Counted from the stretch's first letter, positions 7,276 to 16,854 are shown. The stretch: DNA of 46,067 nucleotides from Burkholderiales bacterium (GCA_947487165.1 CANKWX010000027.1:1-46067), one strand, 5' to 3'. Translations and numbers: made by a program. Notes: generated from the sequence alone by a model not told the origin.

Positions 7276-8862
7276 TTACTTGACCGTCGGGGGCGTCTCG
7301 AAGGTGTGGAAAGGTGCCGGTGACGGCAGCGTCCATTCGAGACCTTGTGCATTTTCCCAGACTTCCGGCGTGGCCTTGCGTCCGCCACGAATGCACTTGA
7401 GCACCGCGTAGAGGAAGATCAGCTGCGACAGACCGAAGCCGAAGGCGCCGATCGAGGCAACCATGTTGAAGTCGGCAAACTGCATCGGATAGTCGGCATA
7501 ACGGCGCGGCATACCGGCCAGCCCGAGGAAGTGCATCGGGAAGAAGGTGATGTTGAAGGTGATCAGCGAGGCCCAGAAATGGAACTTGCCAAGCGACTCG
7601 TCATACATGTGCCCGGTCCATTTCGGGATCCAGTAGTAGGTGCCGGCGAACAGCGCGAAGAGCGAACCGGCCACCAGCACATAGTGGAAGTGGGCCACCA
7701 CATAGTAGGTATCGTGCAACTGGATATCGATCGGCGCGACCGACAGGATGATGCCGGTCAGGCCACCCATCGTGAACACGAAGATGAAACCGATCGCAAA
7801 CAGCATCGGTGTCTCGAACGTCATCGAGCCGCGCCACATTGTGGCGACCCAGTTGAAGATCTTCACGCCGGTGGGCACCGCGATCAGCATGGTCGCGTAC
7901 ATGAAGAAGAGTTGCCCGGTCACCGGCATGCCGGTGGTGAACATGTGGTGGGCCCAGACGATGAACGACAGGATCGCGATCGACGAGGTGGCGTAGACCA
8001 TCGAGCTGTAGCCGAACAGCCGCTTGCGGGAGAAGGTCGGGATGATCTCGCTCACGATGCCGAAGGCCGGCAGGATCATGATGTAGACCTCGGGATGCCC
8101 GAAGAACCAGAAGATGTGCTGGTACATGACCGGGTCACCGCCACCGGCCGCATTGAAAAACGAGGTGCCAAAGTGACGGTCGGTCAGGATCATCGTGATC
8201 GCACCGGCCAGCACCGGCATGACCGCGATCAGCAGGTAAGCGGTGATCAGCCAGGTCCAGACGAACATCGGCATCTTCATGAGGGTCATGCCCGGCGCCC
8301 GCATGTTCAGGATGGTGGTGATGATGTTGATCGACCCCATGATCGACGAGGCGCCCAGGATGTGCACCGCAAAGATGGTCATGTCCATGCCGATGCCCAT
8401 CTGCACCGAAAGCGGCGCATAGAGCGTCCAGCCGGCTGCCGTGGCACCGCCCGGCACGAAGAACGAACCCACCAGCAGCAGCGCCGCCGGGGGCATCAGC
8501 CAGAAGCTGAAATTGTTCATCCGGGCAAAGGCCATGTCGGATGCACCGATCATCATGGGGATCTGCCAGTTCGCGAAGCCCACGAAGGCCGGCATGATCG
8601 CGCCGAACACCATGATCAGACCGTGCATGGTGGTGAGCTGGTTGAAGAACTCGGGCTGGACATACTGCAGACCCGGGCGCATCAACTCGGCACGGATGGT
8701 CAGCGCCAGCACACCGCCGGCCAGCAGCATGATGAAGCTGAACCACAAGTACAGCGTGCCGATGTCCTTGTGATTGGTGGCGTAAACCCAGCGACGCCAG
8801 CCGTGCGGATGGTCGTGTGCATGATCATGATGGCCTGCGGGGTGGTCCAGTACTGCGCTCAT
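7276..8862 (-). CDS. ctaD: Cytochrome c oxidase subunit I
   Basis: Catalytic subunit of the aa3-type oxidase, 528 residues with twelve predicted membrane helices. It carries the heme a, heme a3 and CuB ligands: MHGLIM near helix [16 protein letters not shown] (CuB histidine and cross-linked tyrosine region), [11 protein letters not shown] (the two CuB histidines) and [15 protein letters not shown] (heme ligands). The N-terminus is His-rich ([16 protein letters not shown]), as is common in this group. It lies between coxB and the 40-residue assembly gene. A 1007-codon open frame on the opposite strand across coxA and coxB is a composition artefact. Confidence 0.98.
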   Translation of the reverse strand: MSAVLDHPAGHHDHAHDHPHGWRRWVYATNHKDIGTLYLWFSFIMLLAGGVLALTIRAELMRPGLQYVQPEFFNQLTTMHGLIMVFGAIMPAFVGFANWQIPMMIGASDMAFARMNNFSFWLMPPAALLLVGSFFVPGGATAAGWTLYAPLSVQMGIGMDMTIFAVHILGASSIMGSINIITTILNMRAPGMTLMKMPMFVWTWLITAYLLIAVMPVLAGAITMILTDRHFGTSFFNAAGGGDPVMYQHIFWFFGHPEVYIMILPAFGIVSEIIPTFSRKRLFGYSSMVYATSSIAILSFIVWAHHMFTTGMPVTGQLFFMYATMLIAVPTGVKIFNWVATMWRGSMTFETPMLFAIGFIFVFTMGGLTGIILSVAPIDIQLHDTYYVVAHFHYVLVAGSLFALFAGTYYWIPKWTGHMYDESLGKFHFWASLITFNITFFPMHFLGLAGMPRRYADYPMQFADFNMVASIGAFGFGLSQLIFLYAVLKCIRGGRKATPEVWENAQGLEWTLPSPAPFHTFETPPTVK

Positions 8863-8910
8863 CGACTGCTCCTGAAACTGATCGGTGATGCCGGATTCGC
8901 TGAAAATGTC

Positions 8911-8932
8911 GGTGCCGCCCGAAGGCGGCGCC
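8911..8932 (-). other. Stem-loop between coxB and coxA
   Basis: GGTGCCGCC and GGCGGCGCC form a 9-base stem (one wobble) around a CGAA loop (TTCG on the transcript strand, a stable tetraloop). No T run follows, so it is not a standard terminator. It may be an mRNA processing or stability element that sets subunit ratios; that is inference. Confidence 0.4.
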
Positions 8933-8946
8933 CGGTAAAAGTCCGC

Positions 8947-10113
8947 TTACTTGCGGGCTTCGGTGAATTCCTTGGGCTGAACGATATTGTCTTCAGCCTT
9001 ATTACCCCAGGCATTGCGGGTGTAGGTTGCCACCGCCGCCAGCTCTACATCGGACAACTGCTTGAAGGACGCCATCGACGTACCCTGTTTGCCCTTGAGG
9101 AGCAGCGCGATCTGATCGTCAGACTTGCCAAGCACCACCTTGGAGCCATCAAGTGCCGGAAACGCGCCGGCCACACCCTTGCCATTTGCCTGATGACAGG
9201 CTGCACAGTTGCCGCTGAACACTTTTTGCCCGCGCTCGGTGAGGTCGGCAAGCGCCCACTCTTTGGTCGCGTCGTCAGCCTGCGCCATCATTTCCTGCTT
9301 TTTGGCGGCCGCCCACTTCACAAAGTCTTCCTGGCTCTTGACCTCGACCACGATCGGCATCTGCGAGTGGTTCTTGCCGCAAAGCTCGGCGCAATTGCCG
9401 CGATAGGTGCCGACTTTCTCGGCGCGAAACCAGGTGTCGCGAACAAAACCGGGAATGGCATCCTGCTTGACCCCGAAGGCCGGCACCATCCAGGCATGGA
9501 TCACGTCGGTCGCGGTCACCACCATCCGGATCTTCTGATTGACCGGCACCACCAGCGGCTGATCGACTTCCATCAGGTAGGTTTCAGACATCGGCTCACT
9601 GCCGTCCATCTGCGACAAAGGGGTGGTCATGGTCGACAGCAGCGTCACCCCTTCGGCATCGCCACGCATGTATTCATAGCCCCACTTCCACTGATAGCCG
9701 ACCGCCTTGATGGTGAGATCGGCCTGCGAGGTGTCTTTCTGCTCGATGACCATGCGGGTGGCCGGAATCGCCAGGCCGATCACGATCAGGAAAGGGATGA
9801 TGGTCCAGGCGATCTCGACCGTGGTGCTCTCGTGAAAATCGGCCGGCTTGGCACCGCGCGACTTCCGGTGTGCCCAGATCGAATAGAACATCACGGCAAA
9901 CACCGCGACGAAAATGACCAGACACACGATCATCAGAAAGTTGTGAATCCAGTACTGGTCGGCAGCGATCTTGGTGACGCCCGGACGCAGGTTGGTCTGC
10001 AGGACGTTCGGGCCACCGGGCATGTCCTGGACCGCCAGGGCAGCGCCAGACATCAACACGCCTGTCAGGGTCAGGAAGCACTGCTGGAAAAAGTTGTTTC
10101 GTTGCCTTTGCAT
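8947..10113 (-). CDS. ctaC: Cytochrome c oxidase subunit II with fused cytochrome c domain
   Basis: Electron-accepting subunit of the oxidase, 388 residues from ATG 10113 (MQRQRNNFFQQ). Order of parts: signal peptide to about residue 28, two membrane helices (about 57-79 and 101-120), a CuA cupredoxin domain with His206, Cys241, Cys245, His249 and Met252 (CAELCGKNHSQM), then a C-terminal cytochrome c domain with CAACH at 303-307 and a probable axial Met347. Such a fusion is usual for caa3-like subunit II in betaproteobacteria and lets the enzyme carry its own electron donor. An alternative start at 10134 would overlap the DUF2244 gene; it adds MLNPGET and has a poorer ribosome-binding site. 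Confidence 0.96.
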   Translation of the reverse strand: MQRQRNNFFQQCFLTLTGVLMSGAALAVQDMPGGPNVLQTNLRPGVTKIAADQYWIHNFLMIVCLVIFVAVFAVMFYSIWAHRKSRGAKPADFHESTTVEIAWTIIPFLIVIGLAIPATRMVIEQKDTSQADLTIKAVGYQWKWGYEYMRGDAEGVTLLSTMTTPLSQMDGSEPMSETYLMEVDQPLVVPVNQKIRMVVTATDVIHAWMVPAFGVKQDAIPGFVRDTWFRAEKVGTYRGNCAELCGKNHSQMPIVVEVKSQEDFVKWAAAKKQEMMAQADDATKEWALADLTERGQKVFSGNCAACHQANGKGVAGAFPALDGSKVVLGKSDDQIALLLKGKQGTSMASFKQLSDVELAAVATYTRNAWGNKAEDNIVQPKEFTEARK

Positions 10114-10127
10114 GGTCTCACCAGGAT

Positions 10128-10610
10128 TCAACATCTCAAGCCCTGCAACTGCGCACGCAGCTGCATCGCGAGGTCAGTCCGTTCGGACTCGGGCACGAAG
10201 CGCCCGACCTCGATACGCTGTCCGGAACTCACCAGACCGATCAACTCCTGCCTGGCACCGCTGTATTCCACTCGAATCCACGCCGGAGCGCATTTTTCCT
10301 GCCTTAACCGCTCTGCGCGACTGGTTTCGACCAGAAGACAGTCCCGGCTCAGGACAATCCGTTCGTAGTCTGCGGCATGACGCGCGTAGACCAAAAATGC
10401 GGTGCCAAGTCCCAGCACCTCAATACCGGCAAAAGGCAGAACCATCCAGGCCCCCAAAGCGGCAAACATCACCGCTATGCCCATGGACGCCGTCGCGAGC
10501 GAAGCAAAAATCAAGGCCAACTGCCTCGGGGCAAGCGAGCAATTGCGCTTGCTGAGCCATTCCTGCCGATTGCCGGATACCACATGAACCCAGGGACGCT
10601 GCATCGGCAC
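10128..10610 (-). CDS. DUF2244 domain membrane protein
   Basis: A 160-residue protein with two membrane segments (LALIFASLATASMGIAVMF and GAWMVLPFAGIEVLGLGTAF) after a short basic N-terminus, and a cytoplasmic C-terminal domain (AWIRVEYSG, IEVGRFV). This matches DUF2244, often the first gene of betaproteobacterial cox operons; function unknown. It heads the operon: a good promoter lies 36 bases upstream and coxB follows 14 bases downstream. The start may be ATG 10610 or ATG 10604 (MQRPWVH). Confidence 0.85.
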   Translation of the reverse strand: MPMQRPWVHVVSGNRQEWLSKRNCSLAPRQLALIFASLATASMGIAVMFAALGAWMVLPFAGIEVLGLGTAFLVYARHAADYERIVLSRDCLLVETSRAERLRQEKCAPAWIRVEYSGARQELIGLVSSGQRIEVGRFVPESERTDLAMQLRAQLQGLRC

Positions 10611-10645
10611 GAACCTCTGTTGCCTGACCTTTACTGCACCGCGTC

Positions 10646-10675
10646 ATTATAGGCGGGCGGGCACAGGGCCAGCAA
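10646..10675 (-). promoter_or_regulatory. Promoter of the cox operon
   Basis: On the minus strand TTGCTG (10675-10670) and a perfect TATAAT (10651-10646) are separated by 18 bases, 36 bases before the DUF2244 start. This is the best housekeeping-type promoter seen for the oxidase operon. The motif is seen directly; use in vivo is inferred. Confidence 0.6.
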
Positions 10676-10711
10676 GCCGACCGAGCGCACGAGTCGCCCG
10701 ACGGTATCCGC

Positions 10712-11683
10712 TCAGCGCTTCACCGAACCTGGAGAGGCGCGAAACTCGATCGGGGAATAGCCGTCGGGCAGGCGCTTCTTCGGGCCGCACCAGGCATGGC
10801 CATAAATGATCTCGAAGGTGATCGACAAGGGGCCGAGCGGGTCCTGAGCACGCAGTCGGGCGGCCGCAGCCTTGAGCGCCGCATCGCGTCGCCTCGGTGT
10901 CGTCAGCCCCCTGGCGCGCCCACGCCGGGCATCCCCGCCGAGTCCGCGCAATTCGGCAAGCATGGTCGCCGGATCGGTCCAGGTCACCGTCAGCCGCTGG
11001 GCGTCCATCACCGGCTCGGCAAAGCCGGCCTGCACCAGAGCGTCGCCGATGTCATGAAGATCGGGCAGCGACTGCATTGCCAGTCCGGTCTGGCGCAGCT
11101 CGTGCAGGGTATCGACGCCCAATGCACTGAACATCAGCAATCCGTCGGGGCGAATCACCCGGTACCACTGATCGATCGCCGCCGGCACGTCATCGAACCA
11201 GTGAAAGGCAAGGTTCGACCAGAGCAGGTCGACGCTGCTGGCCTGGAAGGGAAGTTGATGGGCGTCTGCCACCAGATAGCGTCCGAGGGGCGCCGAGGGA
11301 GCGGGGACGCCAGCCGGCGAACCCGCGGCCGGCGCGGCGGCGGTCTCACGCTGAGCTCGGGCGCCAAAACGCTGAAGCAGCGCTTGGGTCCAGGACTGAC
11401 GGGCGGGCCGGTCGAGCCGGATGGCCTGGTCGATGCGACGCGGGGAGAAATCGAGTCCGATTACCTCGGCCTGCGGCCAGCGCACTCGCAGCCGACGCAC
11501 GCCGTCGCCCAGCCCGCAACCGATATCGAGCACCCGCGATGGCGTCAGACGGACCAGATCGAGCCGCTCGATCATGCGTCGCTCGACTTCGCGAAGCAGG
11601 AAGTCAGCCCGTCCCGCAGACTCGGCCCGGCGGTCGAACTGACGGCGGACGGCCAAACGGTCTAGGTCGGAAGGCTCAGGCAT
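10712..11683 (-). CDS. BioC-like SAM-dependent methyltransferase
   Basis: A class I SAM methyltransferase of 323 residues. It has the BioC-like opening RRQFDRRAESAGRADFLLRE, motif I VLDIGCGLGDG, the acidic strand end VIGLDFS, and the substrate-side motifs VDLLWSNLAFHWFDD and LLMFSALGVDTL. BioC methylates malonyl-ACP to start pimelate synthesis for biotin. The resemblance is clear, but no bio gene is nearby, so a distinct role is possible. An Ala/Pro-rich insert (AAAPAAGSPAGVPAPSAP) splits the Rossmann fold. It is divergent from comF; a TATACT on the minus strand at 11698-11693 would give a very short leader. Confidence 0.75.
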   Translation of the reverse strand: MPEPSDLDRLAVRRQFDRRAESAGRADFLLREVERRMIERLDLVRLTPSRVLDIGCGLGDGVRRLRVRWPQAEVIGLDFSPRRIDQAIRLDRPARQSWTQALLQRFGARAQRETAAAPAAGSPAGVPAPSAPLGRYLVADAHQLPFQASSVDLLWSNLAFHWFDDVPAAIDQWYRVIRPDGLLMFSALGVDTLHELRQTGLAMQSLPDLHDIGDALVQAGFAEPVMDAQRLTVTWTDPATMLAELRGLGGDARRGRARGLTTPRRRDAALKAAAARLRAQDPLGPLSITFEIIYGHAWCGPKKRLPDGYSPIEFRASPGSVKR

Positions 11684-11723
11684 GGCCGATCCAGTATACC
11701 GGCGGGTGCGGTAGGCTCAGGGC

Positions 11724-12491
11724 ATGAGAACAAGCATGCTGCAGGGGCTCCTCAAGCCGGTTCGACGCCGGCTCGGCGTCTGGTTCGACCATCTTGCGCC
11801 GCGCGGCTGCGCCCTGTGTGACCAGGCGCTCGCGCCGGGCGCTTTTCCGGGCGTCTGCATGGCCTGCCTGCTGGCGATGCCTGGCATCAACCGCCTGCGA
11901 TGTGCGCGCTGCGGCCTTCCCGCCAATGTGGGCGCCGATCGCCAGGCCTGCCCGTGCTCGACCGCCTCGCCTGCCTTCGACCAGACCATGGCGGTCGCCG
12001 ATTACGCTGCACCGCTCGATCGGGTGGTGACCTCGCTCAAGTTCGGCCGCGAGCTCAACCTCGCCCGACCGCTGGGCGAGTTGCTCGCCACGCGCTGGCT
12101 GGGCAGCGCGCCGAGCATCCGCCTCGATTGCCTGGTTCCGGTGCCGCTTGGCGCATCGCGGCTGGCACAGCGCGGCTTCAACCAGGCACTCGAAATGGCC
12201 CGCAGCATGGCCGCATCGGTGAGAGCACCGTTGCCGGTGATGCCCTTCGGGCTGCGCCGCCTGCGCGACACATCACCCCAGACCGGCCTGAGCCTGGTGG
12301 AGCGTCGCCACAATCTGGTCGGCGCGTTTGCATGCAATGCCCGTTTCGACGGCCTGCATGTGGGCCTGGTCGACGACGTCATGACCAGCGGCTCGACCCT
12401 GACCGAGGCAGCACGCATCCTGAAAGCAGCCGGCGCCCGCAGCGTGGTCGCGCTGGTGGTCGCCCGAACGATGCGCGATTCCCCCGCCTGA
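11724..12491 (+). CDS. comF: ComF-family phosphoribosyltransferase-like protein
   Basis: ComF proteins are needed for natural DNA uptake in several bacteria and carry a type I phosphoribosyltransferase fold. This 255-residue protein begins with a four-cysteine, zinc-ribbon-like region (CALCDQAL, CMACLL, CARCGLP) and has the PRPP-binding loop VGLVDDVMTSGSTLTEA near the C-terminus. Between them lie the family stretches LVPVPLGASRLAQRGFNQA and RLRDTSPQTGLSLVERRHNL. It is followed 24 bases later by trmL on the same strand. Confidence 0.9.
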   Translation: MRTSMLQGLLKPVRRRLGVWFDHLAPRGCALCDQALAPGAFPGVCMACLLAMPGINRLRCARCGLPANVGADRQACPCSTASPAFDQTMAVADYAAPLDRVVTSLKFGRELNLARPLGELLATRWLGSAPSIRLDCLVPVPLGASRLAQRGFNQALEMARSMAASVRAPLPVMPFGLRRLRDTSPQTGLSLVERRHNLVGAFACNARFDGLHVGLVDDVMTSGSTLTEAARILKAAGARSVVALVVARTMRDSPA

Positions 12492-12515
12492 CACGCTGCT
12501 CTCAAACTCAAACCC

Positions 12516-13055
12516 ATGTTCGACGTCGTTCTGGTCCACCCCGAAATCCCACCCAATACCGGCAATGTGATTCGGCTGTGTGCCAACACCGGCGCTCGCC
12601 TGCATCTGATCGAGCCGCTCGGCTTTACGCTTGACGACGCAAAAATGCGCCGTGCCGGGCTCGACTATCACGAGTGGGCGGCGGTCAAGGTGCATGCAAG
12701 CTGGCAGACCTTTCTGATGACATGCCAACCCGACCCGGACCGCATGTTTGCCCTGACCACCCGCGGGGTACGCGCGCCTGCATCGGTGGGTTTTCAGGCC
12801 GACGACTGCTTCGTGTTCGGCTCCGAAAGCGCCGGACTGCCGCAGGCGGTGCGGGACACCTTCTCAGCGGAGCAACTGCTGCGCCTGCCGATGCGCCCCG
12901 GCAACCGCAGCCTCAATCTTTCCAACGCGGTGGCGGTCGTGGTTTTCGAAGCCTGGCGACAGCTCGGATTCGAGGGCAGCGCCGATCCGCCTCAGCTTTC
13001 GCCTCAGATCCCTGCTCAGATCCCGCCTCAGATCCCGCCTCAGATCCCGCGATAA
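12516..13055 (+). CDS. trmL: tRNA (cytidine(34)-2'-O)-methyltransferase TrmL
   Basis: A SPOUT-class enzyme that methylates the 2'-OH of the wobble base of certain tRNA-Leu isoacceptors. The 179-residue protein has the TrmL opening [20 protein letters not shown], the SAM-knot motifs [11 protein letters not shown] and [19 protein letters not shown], and GLDYHEW. The catalytic body ends near residue 156; residues 159-179 are an unusual tail made of a repeated PQIP unit encoded by five 12-base repeats. The last 16 bases overlap the 3' end of the convergent nitroreductase gene. Confidence 0.95.
   Translation: MFDVVLVHPEIPPNTGNVIRLCANTGARLHLIEPLGFTLDDAKMRRAGLDYHEWAAVKVHASWQTFLMTCQPDPDRMFALTTRGVRAPASVGFQADDCFVFGSESAGLPQAVRDTFSAEQLLRLPMRPGNRSLNLSNAVAVVVFEAWRQLGFEGSADPPQLSPQIPAQIPPQIPPQIPR
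12990..13049 (+). repeat. Five tandem 12-base repeats at the trmL 3' end
   Basis: Units of CCTCAGATCCCG run head to tail at 12990, 13002, 13014, 13026 and 13038, the first three with small changes. They are in frame with trmL and encode [20 protein letters not shown]. The last unit supplies the TGA stop of the opposite-strand nitroreductase gene. It looks like recent slipped-strand expansion. Confidence 0.9.
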
Positions 13056-13753
13056 GTAGTGAACGAGGCCACCGGGTCGCGCTCGGTGAAGAGCGTGTTG
13101 ATCAGCGCATCCGGGTCGGCCCAGCCGAGCGACATGCCGCACACCAGCATCTCGTTGTCCGGCATCCCGACACACTCGGCGATGATGCTGTGGAACTCCA
13201 GAAAAGCCGCCTGCGGGCAGGTGTCGAGACCTCGGCCGCGCGCCGCGATCATGACGTTCTGGATGAACATGCCGTAGTCGAGCCAGCTGCCCCGCTCGAG
13301 GATGCGGTCGATGGTAAACATCAGACCGACCGGCGCGTCGAAGAAGCTGTAATTGCGCCCGTGCTGATGATGGGTCTTTTCGAAATCACCCTTGCCGATC
13401 CCCAGCAGTCCGTACATGTCCCAGCCCACCTTGCGGCGCCGATCGACATAAGGTGAGGTCCATTGCTGCGGGTAATAGGCGTATTCGCGTTTGTGGGTCG
13501 CCGCCACCGCCGGATCGTCAAAGGCGGCCAGAATCTTGCGGCTGAGGTCGGCACGCGGCTCGCCGGCCACCACATAGACCTTCCAGGGCTGTGTGTTGGT
13601 ACCTGACGGCGCACGGGCCGCGACCTGAAGAATCTCGTCGATGGTTTCGCGCGGCACTTCGCGCGGCAAAAAAGCACGAATCGACTGGCGAGTGAGCAGG
13701 GCTTCATCGGCACTGCGGCAGGTCTGATGGCGGGTACTGGGATCGAATTTCAT
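13040..13753 (-). CDS. Nitroreductase family protein
   Basis: An FMN-dependent NAD(P)H oxidoreductase of the nitroreductase superfamily, 237 residues. Visible family features are the N-terminal [14 protein letters not shown], the FMN-phosphate-contact stretch [17 protein letters not shown], and the later [10 protein letters not shown] and [12 protein letters not shown]. The physiological substrate cannot be told from sequence. Its stop lies inside the tandem repeat at the end of trmL. It follows the LOG-family gene by 63 bases on the same strand. Confidence 0.9.
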   Translation of the reverse strand: MKFDPSTRHQTCRSADEALLTRQSIRAFLPREVPRETIDEILQVAARAPSGTNTQPWKVYVVAGEPRADLSRKILAAFDDPAVAATHKREYAYYPQQWTSPYVDRRRKVGWDMYGLLGIGKGDFEKTHHQHGRNYSFFDAPVGLMFTIDRILERGSWLDYGMFIQNVMIAARGRGLDTCPQAAFLEFHSIIAECVGMPDNEMLVCGMSLGWADPDALINTLFTERDPVASFTTYRGI

Positions 13754-13816
13754 GGTTGGGACGCGGATGTTAGGGTTGGCAGTGAAACGGCAGAGTCTGG
13801 CGAGGAAGGGACAGCG

Positions 13817-14398
13817 TCAGCCCGAAAGTCCGAGTCTGACCAATGCCGCGTCGAGCGATGAAAACAGCTCGAGCGCCGCGACATCGCGCTGACCGACCAG
13901 GCCATGATCCACGAATTCTTGAAGGCAGGCCGCCAGCGTGTCAAAAAAGCCCTGGTCGTTGACCGCCAGGATCGGAAGCTGATGCTCGCCGAGCTGGCGC
14001 AGCGTCAGAACCTCGAAGAGTTCGTCGAGGGTGCCCAGTCCGCCAGGCAGCGTCAGGAAAGCGTCAGACAGCTCGATCATGCGCTGCTTGCGCACCTGCA
14101 TGTCGGCGACGACCTCGAGGCGCGCCAAGCCCTTGTGGCCTGCTTCGCGATCGAGCAGCACGCCCGGGATCACACCGATGACCTGGCCGCCCGCGGCCAG
14201 TGCCGCATCGGCCAGTGCCCCCATCATCCCGACCCGTCCGCCGCCGTAGACGATCGTGGCACCGGCCCGTGCAAGCCTGTCGCCTGCCAGTCGGGCAAGC
14301 GCCAGGAACCGCGGATCGGCACCGTCGCGGGCGCCGCAAAAGACACAGACCGCAACCCGGCGGGCCATGGACGAGCTGCCTGGATCAGGCTGGTTCAT
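13817..14398 (-). CDS. LOG-family (TIGR00730) nucleotide phosphoribohydrolase
   Basis: Members hydrolyse nucleoside 5'-monophosphates to base and ribose 5-phosphate; some act on cytokinin nucleotides. The 193-residue protein shows the expected Rossmann-like sequence [29 protein letters not shown], and the signature [15 protein letters not shown] with the catalytic Glu. MRKRKM-like VRKQRMIEL precedes it. ATG 14398 overlaps the gpsA stop as ATGA; a start at 14368 (MARRVAV) is also possible. A housekeeping nucleotide-salvage role is more likely than hormone synthesis, but that is inference. Confidence 0.9.
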   Translation of the reverse strand: MNQPDPGSSSMARRVAVCVFCGARDGADPRFLALARLAGDRLARAGATIVYGGGRVGMMGALADAALAAGGQVIGVIPGVLLDREAGHKGLARLEVVADMQVRKQRMIELSDAFLTLPGGLGTLDELFEVLTLRQLGEHQLPILAVNDQGFFDTLAACLQEFVDHGLVGQRDVAALELFSSLDAALVRLGLSG

Positions 14399-15414
14399 GC
14401 TTGTGTCGCCTGAAAAGCTTCGGCCCGCGGCTCGCGCGCCAGCAGCGCAGCGACCGCATCGCGCGGCGCGCTCCCATCGAACAGCACTGCCGACACCGCT
14501 TCGGTAATCGGCAGTTCGACACCGGCGCGCCGGGCGCTGTCGCGCACTGCGCGGCAGCAGGCCACGCCCTCGGCGACATGACCGAGTCCGGCGAGAATCG
14601 CATCGAGTGGCTCGCCCCGTGCCAGCCGCAGCCCGACCGCGCGATTTCGCGAGAGATCGCCGGTACAGGTCAGCACCAGATCGCCGACACCGGACAGCCC
14701 CATGAAGGTTTCGGGGCGCGCGCCGATGGCCACCCCATAGCGAACCATCTCGGCCATCCCGCGGGTCAGCAGTGCAGCACGAGCATTCATGCCGAGACCC
14801 AGACCGTCGGCGATGCCGGTGGCAATCGCCATGATGTTCTTGAGTGCGCCTGCGGCCTCGACCCCGACGACATCGTCCGTGCGATAGATGCGCAATGCAC
14901 CGTGGTGCAAGGCGGTGATGGTGGTCTGCGACACCGTCTCATCGACCGACGCCACCGTCAGACCGGCTGGCAAACCCGCGGCCACTTCCTGCGCGAAGCT
15001 CGGACCAGCCAGCACGCCACCGGCCGCCTCGGGCCACTCGCTTGCCACGACATCGTGCGGCAGCAGCGCGGTCTGAGCCTCGAGCCCCTTGCACAGCCAG
15101 ATCACCGGCCCGAGTGGGGCTGAGACGCTGGCTGCAGACAGGGCCCGCGCCATCGGGCGCAATCCGGACAGCGGCGTGGCAATGATCAGCAGATCGGCGC
15201 CAACGAGCGCCGCACCCAGTTCGGCGGTCGGCTCGATCGCGGGTGCAAGCCGAACCCCGGGCAGATAACGCGTGTTTTCCCGCTGGCTCGACATCACAGC
15301 TGACATCGCCGGATCGCGCGCCCACAAGGAAACCCGATGGCGCAACCCGGCATGAACCGCCATCGCGGTGCCCCATGCACCCGCGCCCAGCACGGCGACC
15401 TTCACAGACGCCAC
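14395..15414 (-). CDS. gpsA: Glycerol-3-phosphate dehydrogenase [NAD(P)+]
   Basis: Reduces dihydroxyacetone phosphate to sn-glycerol 3-phosphate for phospholipid synthesis in the cytoplasm. The 339-residue protein has the dinucleotide-binding loop [32 protein letters not shown], the catalytic-lysine segment [14 protein letters not shown] and the substrate-side [20 protein letters not shown]. It follows secB by 108 bases and overlaps the LOG gene by four bases, so it is part of a minus-strand operon. Confidence 0.97.
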   Translation of the reverse strand: MASVKVAVLGAGAWGTAMAVHAGLRHRVSLWARDPAMSAVMSSQRENTRYLPGVRLAPAIEPTAELGAALVGADLLIIATPLSGLRPMARALSAASVSAPLGPVIWLCKGLEAQTALLPHDVVASEWPEAAGGVLAGPSFAQEVAAGLPAGLTVASVDETVSQTTITALHHGALRIYRTDDVVGVEAAGALKNIMAIATGIADGLGLGMNARAALLTRGMAEMVRYGVAIGARPETFMGLSGVGDLVLTCTGDLSRNRAVGLRLARGEPLDAILAGLGHVAEGVACCRAVRDSARRAGVELPITEAVSAVLFDGSAPRDAVAALLAREPRAEAFQATQA

Positions 15415-15522
15415 GCCGCAAGACCGATGCCAGAAGAAAGTCCTGGCGCGATCGTGATTGGGAGCAGGTCGAGAATCATCCTGAATTCGACCCGCTCGGC
15501 GCGACGTCCGGTCGGTCGGCCG

Positions 15523-16005
15523 TCAGTTCAAGCGGCCGGGGACAATCAGCGAAGGACTGGCGCCCTGCGCCTCGGCCTGCTGCTGCGCCATCTTCTGCTG
15601 ATAGAGCGCCTCGAAGTTGATCTCGGCAAGATGGATCGGCGGAAAGCCGGCGCGCTGGATGACGTCGGCGACGTTGGCGCGCAAGTAGGGATAGATGACG
15701 TTGGGGCACACGACGTTGATGACGATCGGCATCTGCTCGTCGGGGATGTTACGGATGTCGAAGATGCCGGCCTGCTTGGCCTCGATCAGGAACATCACCT
15801 TGTCGCCGACTTTGGTGGTCACGGTCGAGGTGACCGTGATTTCATGGATTGAGTCACCGAGGCCGTCGTAGGCGGTGTCAAGCGAGATCTCGACCGTCGG
15901 ACCCTGTTGCTCGAGAAAAATGCGGGGCGCGCCCGGAATCTCGAGGGAGAGGTCCTTGAGGTACATGCGCTGAATCTGAAAAATCGGTTGCTGTGCGTCA
16001 CTCAT
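15523..16005 (-). CDS. secB: Protein-export chaperone SecB
   Basis: Tetrameric cytoplasmic chaperone that keeps preproteins unfolded and hands them to SecA. The 160-residue protein has the family sequence [38 protein letters not shown], and the conserved core [23 protein letters not shown] in which the Asn-Val-Ile-Tyr-Pro stretch is typical. The start is ATG 16005 with AGGAG at 16012-16016 on the transcript strand. It lies downstream of grxC in the usual order. Confidence 0.97.
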   Translation of the reverse strand: MSDAQQPIFQIQRMYLKDLSLEIPGAPRIFLEQQGPTVEISLDTAYDGLGDSIHEITVTSTVTTKVGDKVMFLIEAKQAGIFDIRNIPDEQMPIVINVVCPNVIYPYLRANVADVIQRAGFPPIHLAEINFEALYQQKMAQQQAEAQGASPSLIVPGRLN

Positions 16006-16076
16006 GACACCGCTCCTGAAAAAGTGATGGAAATCGGAAACCGATGGGAGGATGCCAGCCCGGGATGACAGCCGCA

Positions 16077-16092
16077 GCATGCCGCGGCATGC
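16077..16092. repeat. 16-base perfect palindrome between grxC and secB
   Basis: GCATGCCGCGGCATGC is fully self-complementary and sits 10 bases after the grxC stop and 72 bases before the secB start. It could form a hairpin in the mRNA or be a protein-binding site. No T run follows. Confidence 0.5.
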
Positions 16093-16101
16093 CGCAATCA
16101 A

Positions 16102-16362
16102 TCAGGCCTGCAACAAAGGCGCCAGCTCGCCCGCCCGATCGAGGGCGGCCAGATCATCGAAACCGCCAACATGGCGCTCACCGATGTAGATCTGCGGCAC
16201 GGTGCGCCGACCGGTTCGCTCGATCATGCGATCGCGTTCGGCAGGGTCCTCATCGATGCGGATCTTGTCGATGGCCGTCACGCCGCGCTGCTTGAGCAGG
16301 GCTTCGGCCCGAACGCAATAGGGGCACACAGCGGTGGAATACATCGTGACCTTGGCACTCAT
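16102..16362 (-). CDS. grxC: Glutaredoxin 3
   Basis: A glutathione-dependent dithiol oxidoreductase of 86 residues. It has the active site CPYC, the TVPQIYIG cis-proline segment and GGFDDL for glutathione binding, all in normal positions for GrxC. It lies 31 bases downstream of the rhodanese gene and upstream of secB on the same strand, the usual betaproteobacterial order. Confidence 0.96.
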   Translation of the reverse strand: MSAKVTMYSTAVCPYCVRAEALLKQRGVTAIDKIRIDEDPAERDRMIERTGRRTVPQIYIGERHVGGFDDLAALDRAGELAPLLQA

Positions 16363-16393
16363 TGACGACCCTCTGGGCTCAGGATGATTTGAT

Positions 16394-16804
16394 TCATTTG
16401 ACCACCGGCAGACCGGCCTGCTGCCACGACGCCAGGCCGCCTTCCATGCAGAAAACCTCGGCGCGACCGGCTTTTCGCAGGCTGCCTGCGGCGCGTGCGG
16501 CGCTTGAACCGTTGGCGCAGACCACGATCAGTGATTTGCCGGGCGGCAACTCGGCGGCCCGCTTATCGAGGTCAACCAGCGGGATATTGCGGCTGCCGAC
16601 CACATGACCGCGGGCGAATTCGTCAGGCTTTCGCACGTCAAGGACGATCGCGCCGCTGTTCATGAGGCGGGTGGCCTCAAGGGTACCGACGCTGGCGCCG
16701 GCCATCTGGCGGTTGATCAGGGGCATCAGCAGCATCACCCCGGAAACCAGCGCGGTCACGATCAAAAAGATGTTTTCGGTGATGAACTTCACTGTGCCGC
16801 CCAA
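16394..16804 (-). CDS. Membrane-anchored rhodanese-domain protein
   Basis: A single-domain rhodanese preceded by an N-terminal membrane helix (IFLIVTALVSGVMLLMPLI). The 136-residue protein has LDVRKPDEFARGHVVGSRNIP and the active-site cysteine in VVCANGSSAARAAG, consistent with a sulfur-transferase or related thiol role at the membrane. Family members at this place beside grxC and secB have no firmly known function. The start may be ATG 16804 or GTG 16792 (encoding VKFITEN); homologues of this type usually begin near the latter. Confidence 0.88.
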   Translation of the reverse strand: MGGTVKFITENIFLIVTALVSGVMLLMPLINRQMAGASVGTLEATRLMNSGAIVLDVRKPDEFARGHVVGSRNIPLVDLDKRAAELPPGKSLIVVCANGSSAARAAGSLRKAGRAEVFCMEGGLASWQQAGLPVVK

Positions 16805-16818
16805 GTGTAAGACCGCAA

Positions 16819-16826
16819 ATTATAGA
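16819..16826. promoter_or_regulatory. Divergent -10-like elements between rhodanese gene and gpmA
   Basis: The 50-base gap holds ATTATAGA, which reads TATAAT on the minus strand (16824-16819) and TATAGA on the plus strand (16821-16826). Clear -35 boxes were not found on either side, so the promoter call is tentative. Confidence 0.35.
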
Positions 16827-16854
16827 ATAGATGCAGCCCACCCCTTCCGATGCC

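Noticed and set aside
7345-10368. 1007-codon open frame on the plus strand across coxA and coxB
   Set aside because: It is antisense to two certain genes, is rich in His/Arg/Asp/Gly/Gln as expected from complementing high-GC membrane-protein codons, and has no recognisable domain.
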